Positions 57,127 to 64,000 of a stretch of DNA of 64,000 nucleotides are shown piece after piece (within the stretch, counting starts at the first letter, position 1; the number at the start of each line of letters is the position of its first letter). The DNA comes from Streptomyces longispororuber. GTDB taxonomy: Bacteria; Actinomycetota; Actinomycetes; Streptomycetales; Streptomycetaceae. Made by a program: the position numbers and the translations under genes. The stretch is from positions 1 to 64,000 of the forward strand of contig NZ_JAMOLN010000005.1 of NCBI RefSeq assembly GCF_024448165.1, in the 5' to 3' direction. The notes under the pieces were generated by a model. That model ran no database searches. It saw nothing but the letters and a program-made list of their open reading frames with translations, and was not told the origin of the DNA.

Positions 57127-57159
57127 CATGCCCGCGACCCTCGTACGGTCGCGGGCATG
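57127..57159 (+). promoter_or_regulatory. 13-bp perfect inverted repeat enclosing the MBL gene start
   Basis: CATGCCCGCGACC (57127-57139) pairs perfectly with GGTCGCGGGCATG (57147-57159) across 7 bases; the ATG start codon is the last three bases. In RNA it would bury the start; TACGGT in the centre may be a -10 of a leaderless message, in which case the repeat acts on DNA as an operator. Confidence 0.6.
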
Positions 57160-57879
57160 ACGACCTACGCACCCACGGACATCATCGACGTCACACCCCG
57201 CCTCCGGATGCTGCGCTTCCCGGTGGGGCAGGCCTATCTGTGGCGCGACGGCGACGAGTTGACCCTGATCGACGCGGGCGCGCCCGGGGCGGGGCAGCCG
57301 ATCGCGGAGGCCGTACGGGACTGGGGGCACGCCCCGCAGGACGTGCGGCGGATCGTGCTGACCCACTTCCACGAGGACCACGCGGGCGGCGCCGGGGAGT
57401 TCGCGCGGCTGAGCGGTGCCGAAGTGTACGCACACCGGCTCGACGCCCCTTTCGTGCGGGGCGAGAAGCAGGGCCCCGGCCCGGTCTTCGAGGACTGGGA
57501 GCGCCCGATCCACGCGCAGGCCCTCGCACAGCTCCCGCCCACCCCGGAGCATCCCGAATTCCCTTCGCCCGTGCGGGAGTTGACGGACGGCGACGTCCTC
57601 GACCTCGGCGGTGGCGCGCACGTGGTCGGCGCGCCCGGGCACACCGACGGGTCGATCGCGCTCCATCTCCCCGACCACGGCGTGCTGTTCACGGGGGACG
57701 CCGTGGCGGTGTCGCCGGTGGACGGGCAGGTGATCCTCGGCGTGTTCAACCTGGACCGGGAGCAGGCGCTCGCCTCGTTCCGCCGGCTCGCCGCCCTGGA
57801 CAGCGACGTGGCGTGCTTCGGGCACGGCGGCCCGGTGGTGGGCGGATCGGCGGCGGCGCTGCGGGCGGCGGCAGCCTGA
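57157..57879 (+). CDS. Metallo-beta-lactamase-fold hydrolase
   Basis: 240 aa. MBL motif THFHEDHAGG (HxHxDH), downstream His in GAPGHTDGSIALHLP, Asp in LFTGDAVAV and final His in CFGHGGPV: a full binuclear metal site. Compact single-domain form as in glyoxalase II-like and lactonase/thioesterase enzymes; no specificity residues can be assigned. 74 bp after the dipeptidase gene but with its own repeat at the start. Confidence 0.88.
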   Translation: MTTYAPTDIIDVTPRLRMLRFPVGQAYLWRDGDELTLIDAGAPGAGQPIAEAVRDWGHAPQDVRRIVLTHFHEDHAGGAGEFARLSGAEVYAHRLDAPFVRGEKQGPGPVFEDWERPIHAQALAQLPPTPEHPEFPSPVRELTDGDVLDLGGGAHVVGAPGHTDGSIALHLPDHGVLFTGDAVAVSPVDGQVILGVFNLDREQALASFRRLAALDSDVACFGHGGPVVGGSAAALRAAAA

Positions 57880-57906
57880 ACCAGTGAACTGGCAGAACCA
57901 GCTGAA

Positions 57907-58911
57907 CTAGCTGAACTGGTCGACCGGCACTCCGGCCTCCAGGTAGTGCGCGGCGCCGCGCTCCCGGGCACGCAGGGCCCAGCGCAGGCGCTCGAAGCGG
58001 ACCGGCGGCAGCAGCCCGGCCGCCTCGGCCTCGGTGACGAACCGCCAGCCCCTCAGTTCCGGTCCCGGGAGCACCACTCGGCTGGCCGTGCCGCTGTCGA
58101 GGCGGCCGCCGTCGAAGAGCAGCCGCAGGCCCCCGTAGCGGGGCGCCACGGGCGGCTCCCAGTCGACGACCAACAGCCGCGGCACGTCGGTGAGTTGTAT
58201 GCCGGTCTCCTCGGCGACCTCGCGCACCCCGGCACGCGCGGGGGCCTCGCCGGGCTCCACGACACCGCCGGGGAACTCCCAGCCGGGCTTGTACGTCGGG
58301 TCGACGAGCAGCACCCGCCCCTCCTCGTCGAAGAGCAGCACGCCCGCGGCGACGGTCTCGGCAGTCGGCTCGGGCGTCTGCACGATGTCGCACAGGGGCG
58401 CGTCCCCGGCCCGGACGGCGGCGGCTATCCGGACAGCGGTCTCGTGCGGAGTCAGGGCTCCGTTGTCGACGGGATAGGCGTCGGCGGCGAGCCAGCCGTC
58501 GAGTGCGGCACGGTAGGGCTCGATGTCCGCGGGCGCCTCGCCTCCCGGATCACGGTCGCGCAGGATCGTTTCCCCTGGAGCAAGGAGCACATGGCACACG
58601 GGAATCCGCCGGGCGGCGAGACCCCCGAAGATCTCGTCCCGGTACTCCTGGCGCAGCAGTCCCATCGGCACCACGAGCACCCCGCCGAGCTCGGCGAGGA
58701 GCGCGGCGGCGGTGTCGACGACGAGGCGTCGCCAGATCGGCAGGTCCTGGTGGTCGCTCACCTCGGCGAGCCGCTTGGGCGGCAGCAGCCGCTCCAGCTC
58801 GCCGTCGATGACCTCGGGGTCGAAGAGCGTGCAGTGGGGGATCAGGTCGATCAGCTCCCGCGCGGCGGTGGTCTTGCCCGCACGGGACGCCCCGTTGACC
58901 CAGACGATCAC
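57907..58911 (-). CDS. P-loop kinase fused to a Nudix hydrolase
   Basis: 334 aa from the GTG at 58911 with GAGGGGGA just upstream. Residues 1-175 form a P-loop kinase-like domain with Walker A GASRAGKT (7-14) and a possible lid (about 85-130), resembling AAA_33/CPT-type small-molecule kinases. Residues about 185-334 are a Nudix domain with a complete box from Gly215 (GGVVEPGE...REVAEETGI, ending near 238). The fusion suggests one enzyme phosphorylating a small molecule and the other clearing a nucleoside-diphosphate derivative (inference). Next gene in the same direction (upstream) is a stand-alone Nudix protein. Confidence 0.85.
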   Translation of the reverse strand: MIVWVNGASRAGKTTAARELIDLIPHCTLFDPEVIDGELERLLPPKRLAEVSDHQDLPIWRRLVVDTAAALLAELGGVLVVPMGLLRQEYRDEIFGGLAARRIPVCHVLLAPGETILRDRDPGGEAPADIEPYRAALDGWLAADAYPVDNGALTPHETAVRIAAAVRAGDAPLCDIVQTPEPTAETVAAGVLLFDEEGRVLLVDPTYKPGWEFPGGVVEPGEAPARAGVREVAEETGIQLTDVPRLLVVDWEPPVAPRYGGLRLLFDGGRLDSGTASRVVLPGPELRGWRFVTEAEAAGLLPPVRFERLRWALRARERGAAHYLEAGVPVDQFS

Positions 58912-59038
58912 GGCTCCCCCTCTTCGTCGGCCTCCTGAGGCTTGCCCGCAACACCCCGCCACGGAAACCAGGCCCTGATGAGGAGCCGGTTCCGTGGTCC
59001 GGGCGTCGCCCGTGGAGGGGGTCGCGGATCAGATCCGG

Positions 59039-59458
59039 TCACATCCGGCGCAGGCCGTCCACCGCGGCCGGGGACAGCATCGCGTCGTCGAGTTCGGCCA
59101 GCGGGATCCACTCCACCGCCTCGGTCGAGCCCGCCACCTCGACGACCTCGGGCAGGTCGCCCTTCAGCTCCACGGCGTAGAACAGGGCGATCAAGTGCCA
59201 GTGCACACCGCCTCGTTCGACGGTGTACGCGCGGCTGTCGACCAGGCGGGCGTCGACGAGCCGCAGGCCCGTCTCCTCGTACAGTTCACGGGCGAGGGCC
59301 TCCACCGGCTGTTCGCCGTGGTCGATCCCGCCGCCCGGCAGATGCCACAGCCCCGGCGCGAACACCGGCGAGGCGTCCGAGAGCCGGGCGAGCAGCACAT
59401 GGTCGTCCCGGCGGGCCAGCGCGTACGCGGACACCCGGGTCCGTGACCGAGCGGTCAT
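59039..59458 (-). CDS. Nudix hydrolase
   Basis: 139 aa. Complete Nudix box at about 42-65 (GGGIDHGE...ARELYEETGL) in a single domain; VSAYALARRDDHVLLARLSD is the usual first strand pair. It hydrolyses a nucleoside diphosphate-linked compound, type unknown. 127 bp upstream of the kinase-Nudix gene. Confidence 0.9.
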   Translation of the reverse strand: MTARSRTRVSAYALARRDDHVLLARLSDASPVFAPGLWHLPGGGIDHGEQPVEALARELYEETGLRLVDARLVDSRAYTVERGGVHWHLIALFYAVELKGDLPEVVEVAGSTEAVEWIPLAELDDAMLSPAAVDGLRRM

Positions 59459-59875
59459 GGAGTTCCCCTCTCCGATTCAGCCATCGGCCGATGGTTCGGG
59501 GCACTCTAACGATCGCCGCCGAGGCGTTCGGTGCGAGGGGGCGGCGCCCGCCTGCCGCCCGAGGAAGGTCACGACAGGCGGGCTCTCCGTGCCGGGTGGA
59601 TGCGGGGTTCTCGGCACCACCCGTCCGGCTCCGGGCATCGGGGGGATCCCGGAGGCGACCGCGGGAGGACCGGTGAGCCGGGGCACGGACCGCTGCCCGA
59701 CGGTCCACGACCGGCCTCTTTGCGGCCTCCCGCTGTTCCCGTGTGAGCAGTCAAGCGCAGCCGCGCGGAGCGCAGAAGCGTGTGTGCGGGCGAGGTGACG
59801 GCATCCGATTCACACGGGGTGCGATGTGCGCACACGGGGTGTGCGCTCGCGACCCTCCGTCGCCCGGGTCAGTCC
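59459..59875. other. 417-bp intergenic region without a supportable gene
   Basis: No ORF with coding character. It holds an 11-base direct repeat CACACGGGGTG at 59811-59821 and 59831-59841, and a 7-bp hairpin at 59828-59846. Elsewhere it is ordinary GC-rich sequence; part must carry the promoter of the Nudix gene. Confidence 0.5.
59828..59846 (-). terminator. Weak hairpin after the phosphotransferase gene
   Basis: GCGCACA (59828-59834) pairs with TGTGCGC (59840-59846), 5-base loop, 30 bp past the phosphotransferase stop; no T-tract. Confidence 0.4.
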
Positions 59876-60784
59876 TCAGCCGGCCAGCGCGGCGCGGATC
59901 TGCCGGGTGGTCTGCGCGGCGATCCGCGGGCTGGTGGCCGCGTACGCCGTGTAGGCGTTGAGTCCGGTGCACAGGGCCCAGCCGCGCCCGCGCAGCCAGG
60001 TCGCGTCGTCCACGTCCAGCGCGGCGCGGAAGGCGGTCCTGGGGACCGGCGACAGCAGGGTGAAGGCCGCCATCAGGTCGACGGCGGGGTCACCGAGGCC
60101 GCATCCGCCGAAGTCGATGACGGCGGAGAGCCGGCCGCCGACGGTGAGCAGATTGCCGGTGTGGAAGTCGCCGTGGCACCAGACAGGGGGCTCCTGCCGG
60201 GCCGGGGCGGACAGCGCCCGGTCCCACAGGGCGGTCATCGCGGGCGCGTCGAAGACGCCGGCGGTCCGGCCGATGGCTTCCCTGGTCGCCGCGTCGCGGG
60301 CGGCGAGCCCCACGCCGTCCCGGACGGGCGGGGATCCGGGTCCGTCACCGCTGCCCGCCCCGTCGGGACCGATCGCCTGCAACGCCCGGAGGAATCCGGC
60401 GAGTTCACGGGCGGCCCGCGTCGAGTCGCCGAGGTCCCGCACGGTCGCCACCTCACCGTCCAGCCAGCGGGTAACCGCCCACGGCCAGGGGTAGCCGAGC
60501 GCGGGCCGGCCCACCGCGACGGGCACGGGGACGGCGAGCGGCAGGTCCGGGGCGAGCCGCGGGAGCCAGGCCGCTTCCTTCTCCGCCTGTCCCGCGGCGC
60601 CGGTGAAGCGGGGCAGCCGCACCGACAGTTCGTCCCCGAGCCGGTGGATGACGTGGTCCGAACCGGCCTCGTCGAGCACGGTGAGCGGGAGCCGCGCCCA
60701 CTGCGGGCACTGGGTGTCGACGAGTCGCCGGACGAGCGCGGTGTCGATGACGGGTCGGACGTCGAGGTCACGCGCTGTGGTCAA
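59876..60784 (-). CDS. Aminoglycoside phosphotransferase family kinase
   Basis: 302 aa. Start inferred as TTG at 60784, eight bases after AGGAG; no ATG or GTG fits the conserved N-terminus. Protein-kinase-like fold with the Brenner motif CHGDFHTGNLL and the metal motif IDFGGCGLGDPAVDL. The family covers antibiotic, homoserine, choline and macrolide kinases; this one has no resistance-specific signature and no resistance neighbours, so the substrate is open. Confidence 0.85.
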   Translation of the reverse strand: MTTARDLDVRPVIDTALVRRLVDTQCPQWARLPLTVLDEAGSDHVIHRLGDELSVRLPRFTGAAGQAEKEAAWLPRLAPDLPLAVPVPVAVGRPALGYPWPWAVTRWLDGEVATVRDLGDSTRAARELAGFLRALQAIGPDGAGSGDGPGSPPVRDGVGLAARDAATREAIGRTAGVFDAPAMTALWDRALSAPARQEPPVWCHGDFHTGNLLTVGGRLSAVIDFGGCGLGDPAVDLMAAFTLLSPVPRTAFRAALDVDDATWLRGRGWALCTGLNAYTAYAATSPRIAAQTTRQIRAALAG

Positions 60785-61155
60785 GTCGACTGCTCCTGCA
60801 AGGACATGAGAGGGACGGAAGGGACGAAGGGAACGCGGAGCATGCGGCGAAGGCGGCACGGGTGGGGAGGGAGGGGCCTCGATCCATCTCAGCGCTTCGC
60901 GCGCCGCCTGTCGACCGATTTCCCGCACGTACGCACCCTTGACGCGTCAAGCCCCTTGCGGCCAATTCACTCCATCAAGTGATGCACCCTCGTCGGGAAT
61001 CGTTACGGCACGACGTGACACGGTCACTCCCGGTACGGTGACCGCTCAGGCGCCCCAGCCCCCGGTGACCTCCCGATTCGTTCGCACACCGAGACGCAAC
61101 GCAGCACGCCCGACTCCCCTCCGGAGCCGGCCGGTGCTTCGGCCCGGGGGGACCG
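60785..61155. promoter_or_regulatory. 371-bp divergent region with a 14-bp perfect palindrome
   Basis: No gene seen. CTTGACGCGTCAAG at 60938-60951 is a perfect palindrome, and CGGTCAC/GTGACCG at 61021-61027 and 61038-61044 is a 7-bp inverted repeat with 10-base spacer. Both fall between the phosphotransferase and STAS genes and are candidate operators. Confidence 0.5.
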
Positions 61156-61584
61156 ATGCGACAGGGCAACCAGCAGGACTACCTCTCCGACGACTTCGGC
61201 GATCACGAGCGGTTCGCCGACCTCTCCGGGGTCGAAGACGGTGCGCCCGCACCCGTGGTGCGGACGGTCGAGGACTGCGCCGTCGTCGAACTCGGCGGCG
61301 AGATAGATCTGTTGGCGCTGCACCGGATGGCGGCGCTGGTCGAGACCGTGGCGGCGGGGCCCTACCGCGTCGTCGTGATCGATCTGACCGCCACCACGTT
61401 CTTCGACTGCTCGGGCCTCACGCTGCTGGTCCGGGCGAACCGCCGGGCCGCCGAGCACGGCGGCCGGGTCACGGTGGTCTGCCCCCACCGCCTCACCCTG
61501 CGCATCATCGGGCTGGCCGGGCTCACCGACACACTGACACCGGTACCGACGCTGGCGGCGGCACTGGCACCTGAGGCCGGCTGA
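61156..61584 (+). CDS. STAS-domain anti-sigma factor antagonist
   Basis: 142 aa. STAS fold at about 33-138: VVRTVEDCAVVELGGEIDLLAL, VVVIDLTATTFFDCSGLTLLVRA with the phosphorylatable Ser86, and VTVVCPHRLTLRIIGLAGL. It would bind a HATPase anti-sigma kinase when unphosphorylated and free a sigma factor. No partner kinase or sigma gene lies nearby. Confidence 0.9.
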   Translation: MRQGNQQDYLSDDFGDHERFADLSGVEDGAPAPVVRTVEDCAVVELGGEIDLLALHRMAALVETVAAGPYRVVVIDLTATTFFDCSGLTLLVRANRRAAEHGGRVTVVCPHRLTLRIIGLAGLTDTLTPVPTLAAALAPEAG

Positions 61585-61734
61585 TCACATACGGCCCCCG
61601 GCTGCGGGCCACCGGGTACCGGTGCTCGCCTCGATCCTCATTGCTCAGGTCTTGCTCAATTCGTGATCGACTTCGGTCGGTCCGGGGCATGGTCACTGCA
61701 CTGTCGGACGATCCGGTGCAATCGAGGAGGGGCC

Positions 61735-61959
61735 ATGGCCAAGGCAGTGCGGGCTTCCGTGGGTGACATGTGGATCAGCTGCCAGGTGTGCAAGGGCGAC
61801 CTCTTCCGCGAGCGCGGCGTGAAGCTGAACAGCACCGGCGGGGAGTTCTTCAACCTGGCCTGGGCGGACGAGACCGCCACGGGCCTGATCTGCTGGCGCT
61901 GCGGCTTCGTCCACCTCTTCGTCAACCGACAGATCCAGCTGCACCGCGTCAAGGAATGA
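61735..61959 (+). CDS. Small zinc-ribbon-type protein
   Basis: 74 aa; ATG at 61735 after GAGGAGG. CQVC near residue 16 and CWRC near 53 form a plausible four-cysteine zinc site, separated by about 33 residues; beta-rich otherwise. I do not recognise a named family. Upstream is a TTGCTCA direct repeat at 61641-61647 and 61652-61658. Confidence 0.65.
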   Translation: MAKAVRASVGDMWISCQVCKGDLFRERGVKLNSTGGEFFNLAWADETATGLICWRCGFVHLFVNRQIQLHRVKE

Positions 61960-62260
61960 CCCGCGGCGCGTTCCGGCGGGACATCCGATGTCCGGTGAGG
62001 AGGCGCCGTTCGGCGGAGCTGCCGAGCGGCGACCGGGTTCGATCGCCCCCTTGCAGCGCAACCCAACACAACCGAACGCGCGATTGAGGCTTCACCGCCA
62101 ACTTGCCGATGCGTCAAGGGCTTTGACGAGATTTCGCACATCTGCCGCCGCCTTCCTTCCGACCTCTTCCAACAGACTTCAACACGGCCTAACGTCAACG
62201 CGCACGACTGACACGTACATGCCGTGATCCAATCTCTTGGAAGTACGGAGGAATGTGACG
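61960..62260 (+). promoter_or_regulatory. 301-bp region upstream of the alpha-galactosidase gene
   Basis: No gene seen. CGTCAA-GGGCT-TTGACG at 62112-62128 is an inverted repeat, a candidate repressor site 133 bp before the start. The segment is more AT-rich than average near 62080-62200, as expected of a regulated promoter. Confidence 0.45.
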
Positions 62261-64000
62261 ATGCGTCGTCTCCCCATCCGCAAGGACGCCACGGTCCGGC
62301 GAAGAGTCGTCGGAGCGCTGGCCGTCGGGGTGCTCTGCACCGGCGGCCTCGCGGCACTGCCCGCCGGTTCCGCGGCCGCCGCCCCCGCGGCCGCGCCACC
62401 CGCCTCTGCCGCCGCACCGGCCGACCCGTCCCCCGCCCTCGACGACGGTCTCGCCCTGACCCCGCCGATGGGCTTCAACAACTGGAACTCCACGCACTGT
62501 CGCGCCGACTTCGACGAAGCCATGGTCAAGGGCATCGCCGACATCTTCGTGGAGAAGGGCCTCAAGGAGGCCGGCTACCAGTACGTGAACCTGGACGACT
62601 GCTGGGCGCTGCCGGACCGTGACGCGAACGGCAAGCTGGTGCCCGACCCGGTCCGGTTCCCGGGCGGGATCAAGGCGGTCGCCGACTACGTGCACTCCAA
62701 GGGGCTGAAGCTCGGCATCTACACCAGCGCCGGGACGAAGACGTGCAGCGACATCGGGTTCCCCGGCGCGCTCGGTCACGAGTACAGCGACGCCCAGCAG
62801 TTCGCGGACTGGGGCGTCGACTACCTCAAGTACGACAACTGCAACAACCAGGGCGTGGACGCCAAGCAGCGCTACACGACGATGCGCGACGCCCTGCGCG
62901 CCACCGGCCGCCCCATCGTCTACAGCATCTGCGAGTGGGGCTCGAACAAGCCGTGGGAGTGGGCCGCCGACGTCGGCCACCTGTGGCGCACCACCGGTGA
63001 CATCAGCGACAGCTGGGGTTCGATGCTGTCCCTGATGAAGCAGAACCTGCCGCTCGACCAGTACGCCGGACCCGGCCACTGGAACGACCCGGACATGCTG
63101 GAGGTGGGCAACGGCGGCATGACGGCCACCGAGTACCGCACCCACTTCTCGATGTGGTCGATCATGGCGTCGCCGCTGCTCATCGGCACGGACCTGCGGA
63201 CCGCGTCCGACGAGACGTACGAGATCCTCTCCAACCACGACGTGATCGCCGTCGACCAGGACCCGCTGGGCAAGCAGGGTGCCGTGGTGTCGTCGGAGGG
63301 CGGCCGCTGGGTCGTGTCGAAGGAGATGAAGGACGGCAGCCGCGCCGTCGCCCTGTTCAACGAGACGGGGTCGGCGCAGCGCATCGCGACGACCGCGCGG
63401 GCGGTGGGACTGCCCGCGGCCGACGCGTACGTGGCCCGCGACCTGTGGCAGCACAAGAACTACAACTCGGCGGGCACCCTCGCCGCGACCGTCCCCGCGC
63501 ACGGCACCGTGCTGCTGCGGGTGTCGGCCGACCCGAAGTGGGCGTCCTACCCGCCGGCGGCCGAACTCGGCCTGGGTGACGGCGTGTTCATGGAGCCGGG
63601 CGGATCCGCGAAGGTCTCCAGCACGTTCGCGAACCTGGGCCGCAACGCGGCCCGCGACGTCTCCGTGTCACTGACCGGACCGTCCGGAGCGGACTGGAAG
63701 GTCGCGGCGGCCGGACCGACGAGCGCACCGGCGGTGCCGAGCGGCAAGTCCTTCGCGACGCCGTGGCGGGTGACCGTCCCCGCGGGCACCGCCACCGGCT
63801 CGTACGATCTCACCCTGCGCGCGTCCTACCGCTCGCCGCAGGGCACCCGGGTCACGACCACGGTCCCAGTGACGACCCATGTGGCGACGGCGCCGCCCAC
63901 CGGCACGTCCGCGCTGAGCGATCTCCCGTGGCTGGCGACCACCAACGGCTGGGGGCCGGTCGAGCGCGACACCAGCAACGGCGAGAGCGCGGCGGGCGAC
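62261..64000 (+). CDS. Secreted GH27 alpha-galactosidase with C-terminal NPCBM (3' truncated)
   Basis: The first 580 residues; the gene continues past the right edge. ATG at 62261, eight bases after GGAGGA. Signal peptide with twin-Arg-like start (RRRVVGALAVGV) to about residue 40, then a GH27 barrel (PPMGFNNWNS at 68-77, nucleophile Asp192 in YLKYDNC, acid/base Asp278 in WNDPDML). A beta-sandwich follows at about 345-430, then an NEW3-like domain (GGSAKVSSTFANLG) and the beginning of an NPCBM module near 548 (DLPWLATTNGWGPVERD). It would remove terminal alpha-galactose from galactomannan or raffinose-type sugars outside the cell. Confidence 0.93.
   Translation, partial: MRRLPIRKDATVRRRVVGALAVGVLCTGGLAALPAGSAAAAPAAAPPASAAAPADPSPALDDGLALTPPMGFNNWNSTHCRADFDEAMVKGIADIFVEKGLKEAGYQYVNLDDCWALPDRDANGKLVPDPVRFPGGIKAVADYVHSKGLKLGIYTSAGTKTCSDIGFPGALGHEYSDAQQFADWGVDYLKYDNCNNQGVDAKQRYTTMRDALRATGRPIVYSICEWGSNKPWEWAADVGHLWRTTGDISDSWGSMLSLMKQNLPLDQYAGPGHWNDPDMLEVGNGGMTATEYRTHFSMWSIMASPLLIGTDLRTASDETYEILSNHDVIAVDQDPLGKQGAVVSSEGGRWVVSKEMKDGSRAVALFNETGSAQRIATTARAVGLPAADAYVARDLWQHKNYNSAGTLAATVPAHGTVLLRVSADPKWASYPPAAELGLGDGVFMEPGGSAKVSSTFANLGRNAARDVSVSLTGPSGADWKVAAAGPTSAPAVPSGKSFATPWRVTVPAGTATGSYDLTLRASYRSPQGTRVTTTVPVTTHVATAPPTGTSALSDLPWLATTNGWGPVERDTSNGESAAGD

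Noticed and set aside
57880..57906. Short AACTGG/CAGCTGAACT repeats between the MBL and kinase-Nudix genes
   Set aside because: A 27-bp convergent gap with imperfect short repeats; too little for a terminator or mobile element call.
59459..59875. Possible small RNA or missed gene in the 417-bp gap
   Set aside because: No coding pattern, no promoter-terminator pair of convincing strength; only a short repeat and a weak hairpin.

Overview
The window is high-GC DNA (mostly G/C at third codon positions) with GTG and TTG starts, GGAGG-type ribosome binding sites and many 4-base stop/start overlaps. Protein content (mycothiol-dependent DinB-like enzyme, F420/deazaflavin-dependent reductase, DUF6643- and DUF6332-like small proteins, TerD, HATPase/STAS anti-sigma pairs, MalEFG/MalR) points to a Streptomyces chromosome. 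The malR-malEFG-aglA-pullulanase order matches what I remember of the S. coelicolor maltose/starch locus (SCO2226-SCO2232 region). I see no tRNA, rRNA, CRISPR array, insertion sequence or attachment site. The genes at both window edges are cut.

Region 1 (1-16.4 kb) holds unlinked housekeeping and accessory genes: an O-antigen-ligase-like membrane protein (5' cut), a PH-domain membrane protein, a glutamate-racemase-like protein, an HpnB-like glycosyltransferase, a double TerD protein, a DUF6643-like protein, a MOSC protein, an Rv1733c-like membrane protein, an unusual beta-helix/AAA+ ATPase, a large membrane alpha/beta hydrolase, a DeoR regulator, an SRPBCC protein, a Cds1-like PLP enzyme, a small unknown and a HATPase anti-sigma-like kinase.

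Region 2 (16.4-23.1 kb) has two divergent operons sharing one 181-bp promoter region. Leftward runs a SHOCT protein - ABC ATPase - FtsX-like permease operon with ATGA overlaps. Rightward runs TetR - cupin - DUF4865 - phosphotriesterase-like hydrolase - unknown 127-aa protein.

Region 3 (23.1-42.6 kb) is the dominant feature, a starch/maltodextrin utilisation island. Three secreted GH13 enzymes (CBM25-CBM25-Fn3 amylase, two-catalytic-domain pullulanase, CBM20 alpha-amylase) make maltodextrins. MalE/MalF/MalG import them and a cytosolic GH13 alpha-glucosidase degrades them. A ROK regulator, MalR, and a second MalR-like LacI regulator translationally coupled to the glucosidase gene surround them. 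Hairpins follow each secreted enzyme gene and separate malE from malF. CTTGCAG/CTTGCAAG half-sites lie before the amylase and between malE and malR.

Region 4 (42.6-46.4 kb) is a second sugar module: PfkB kinase, class II aldolase, SIS-domain isomerase/deaminase and a DeoR regulator, consistent with amino-sugar or tagatose-type catabolism. The same CTTGCAG heptamer occurs in front of its kinase and SIS genes.

Region 5 (46.4-64 kb) has two MFS transporters (one divergent from a MarR regulator), a two-component system, a TetR regulator divergent from a deazaflavin-dependent reductase, a geranylgeranyl-reductase-like flavoprotein, an M20 dipeptidase, an MBL hydrolase, a P-loop kinase-Nudix fusion beside a stand-alone Nudix protein, an aminoglycoside-phosphotransferase-like kinase, a STAS antagonist, a zinc-ribbon protein and the start of a secreted GH27 alpha-galactosidase.
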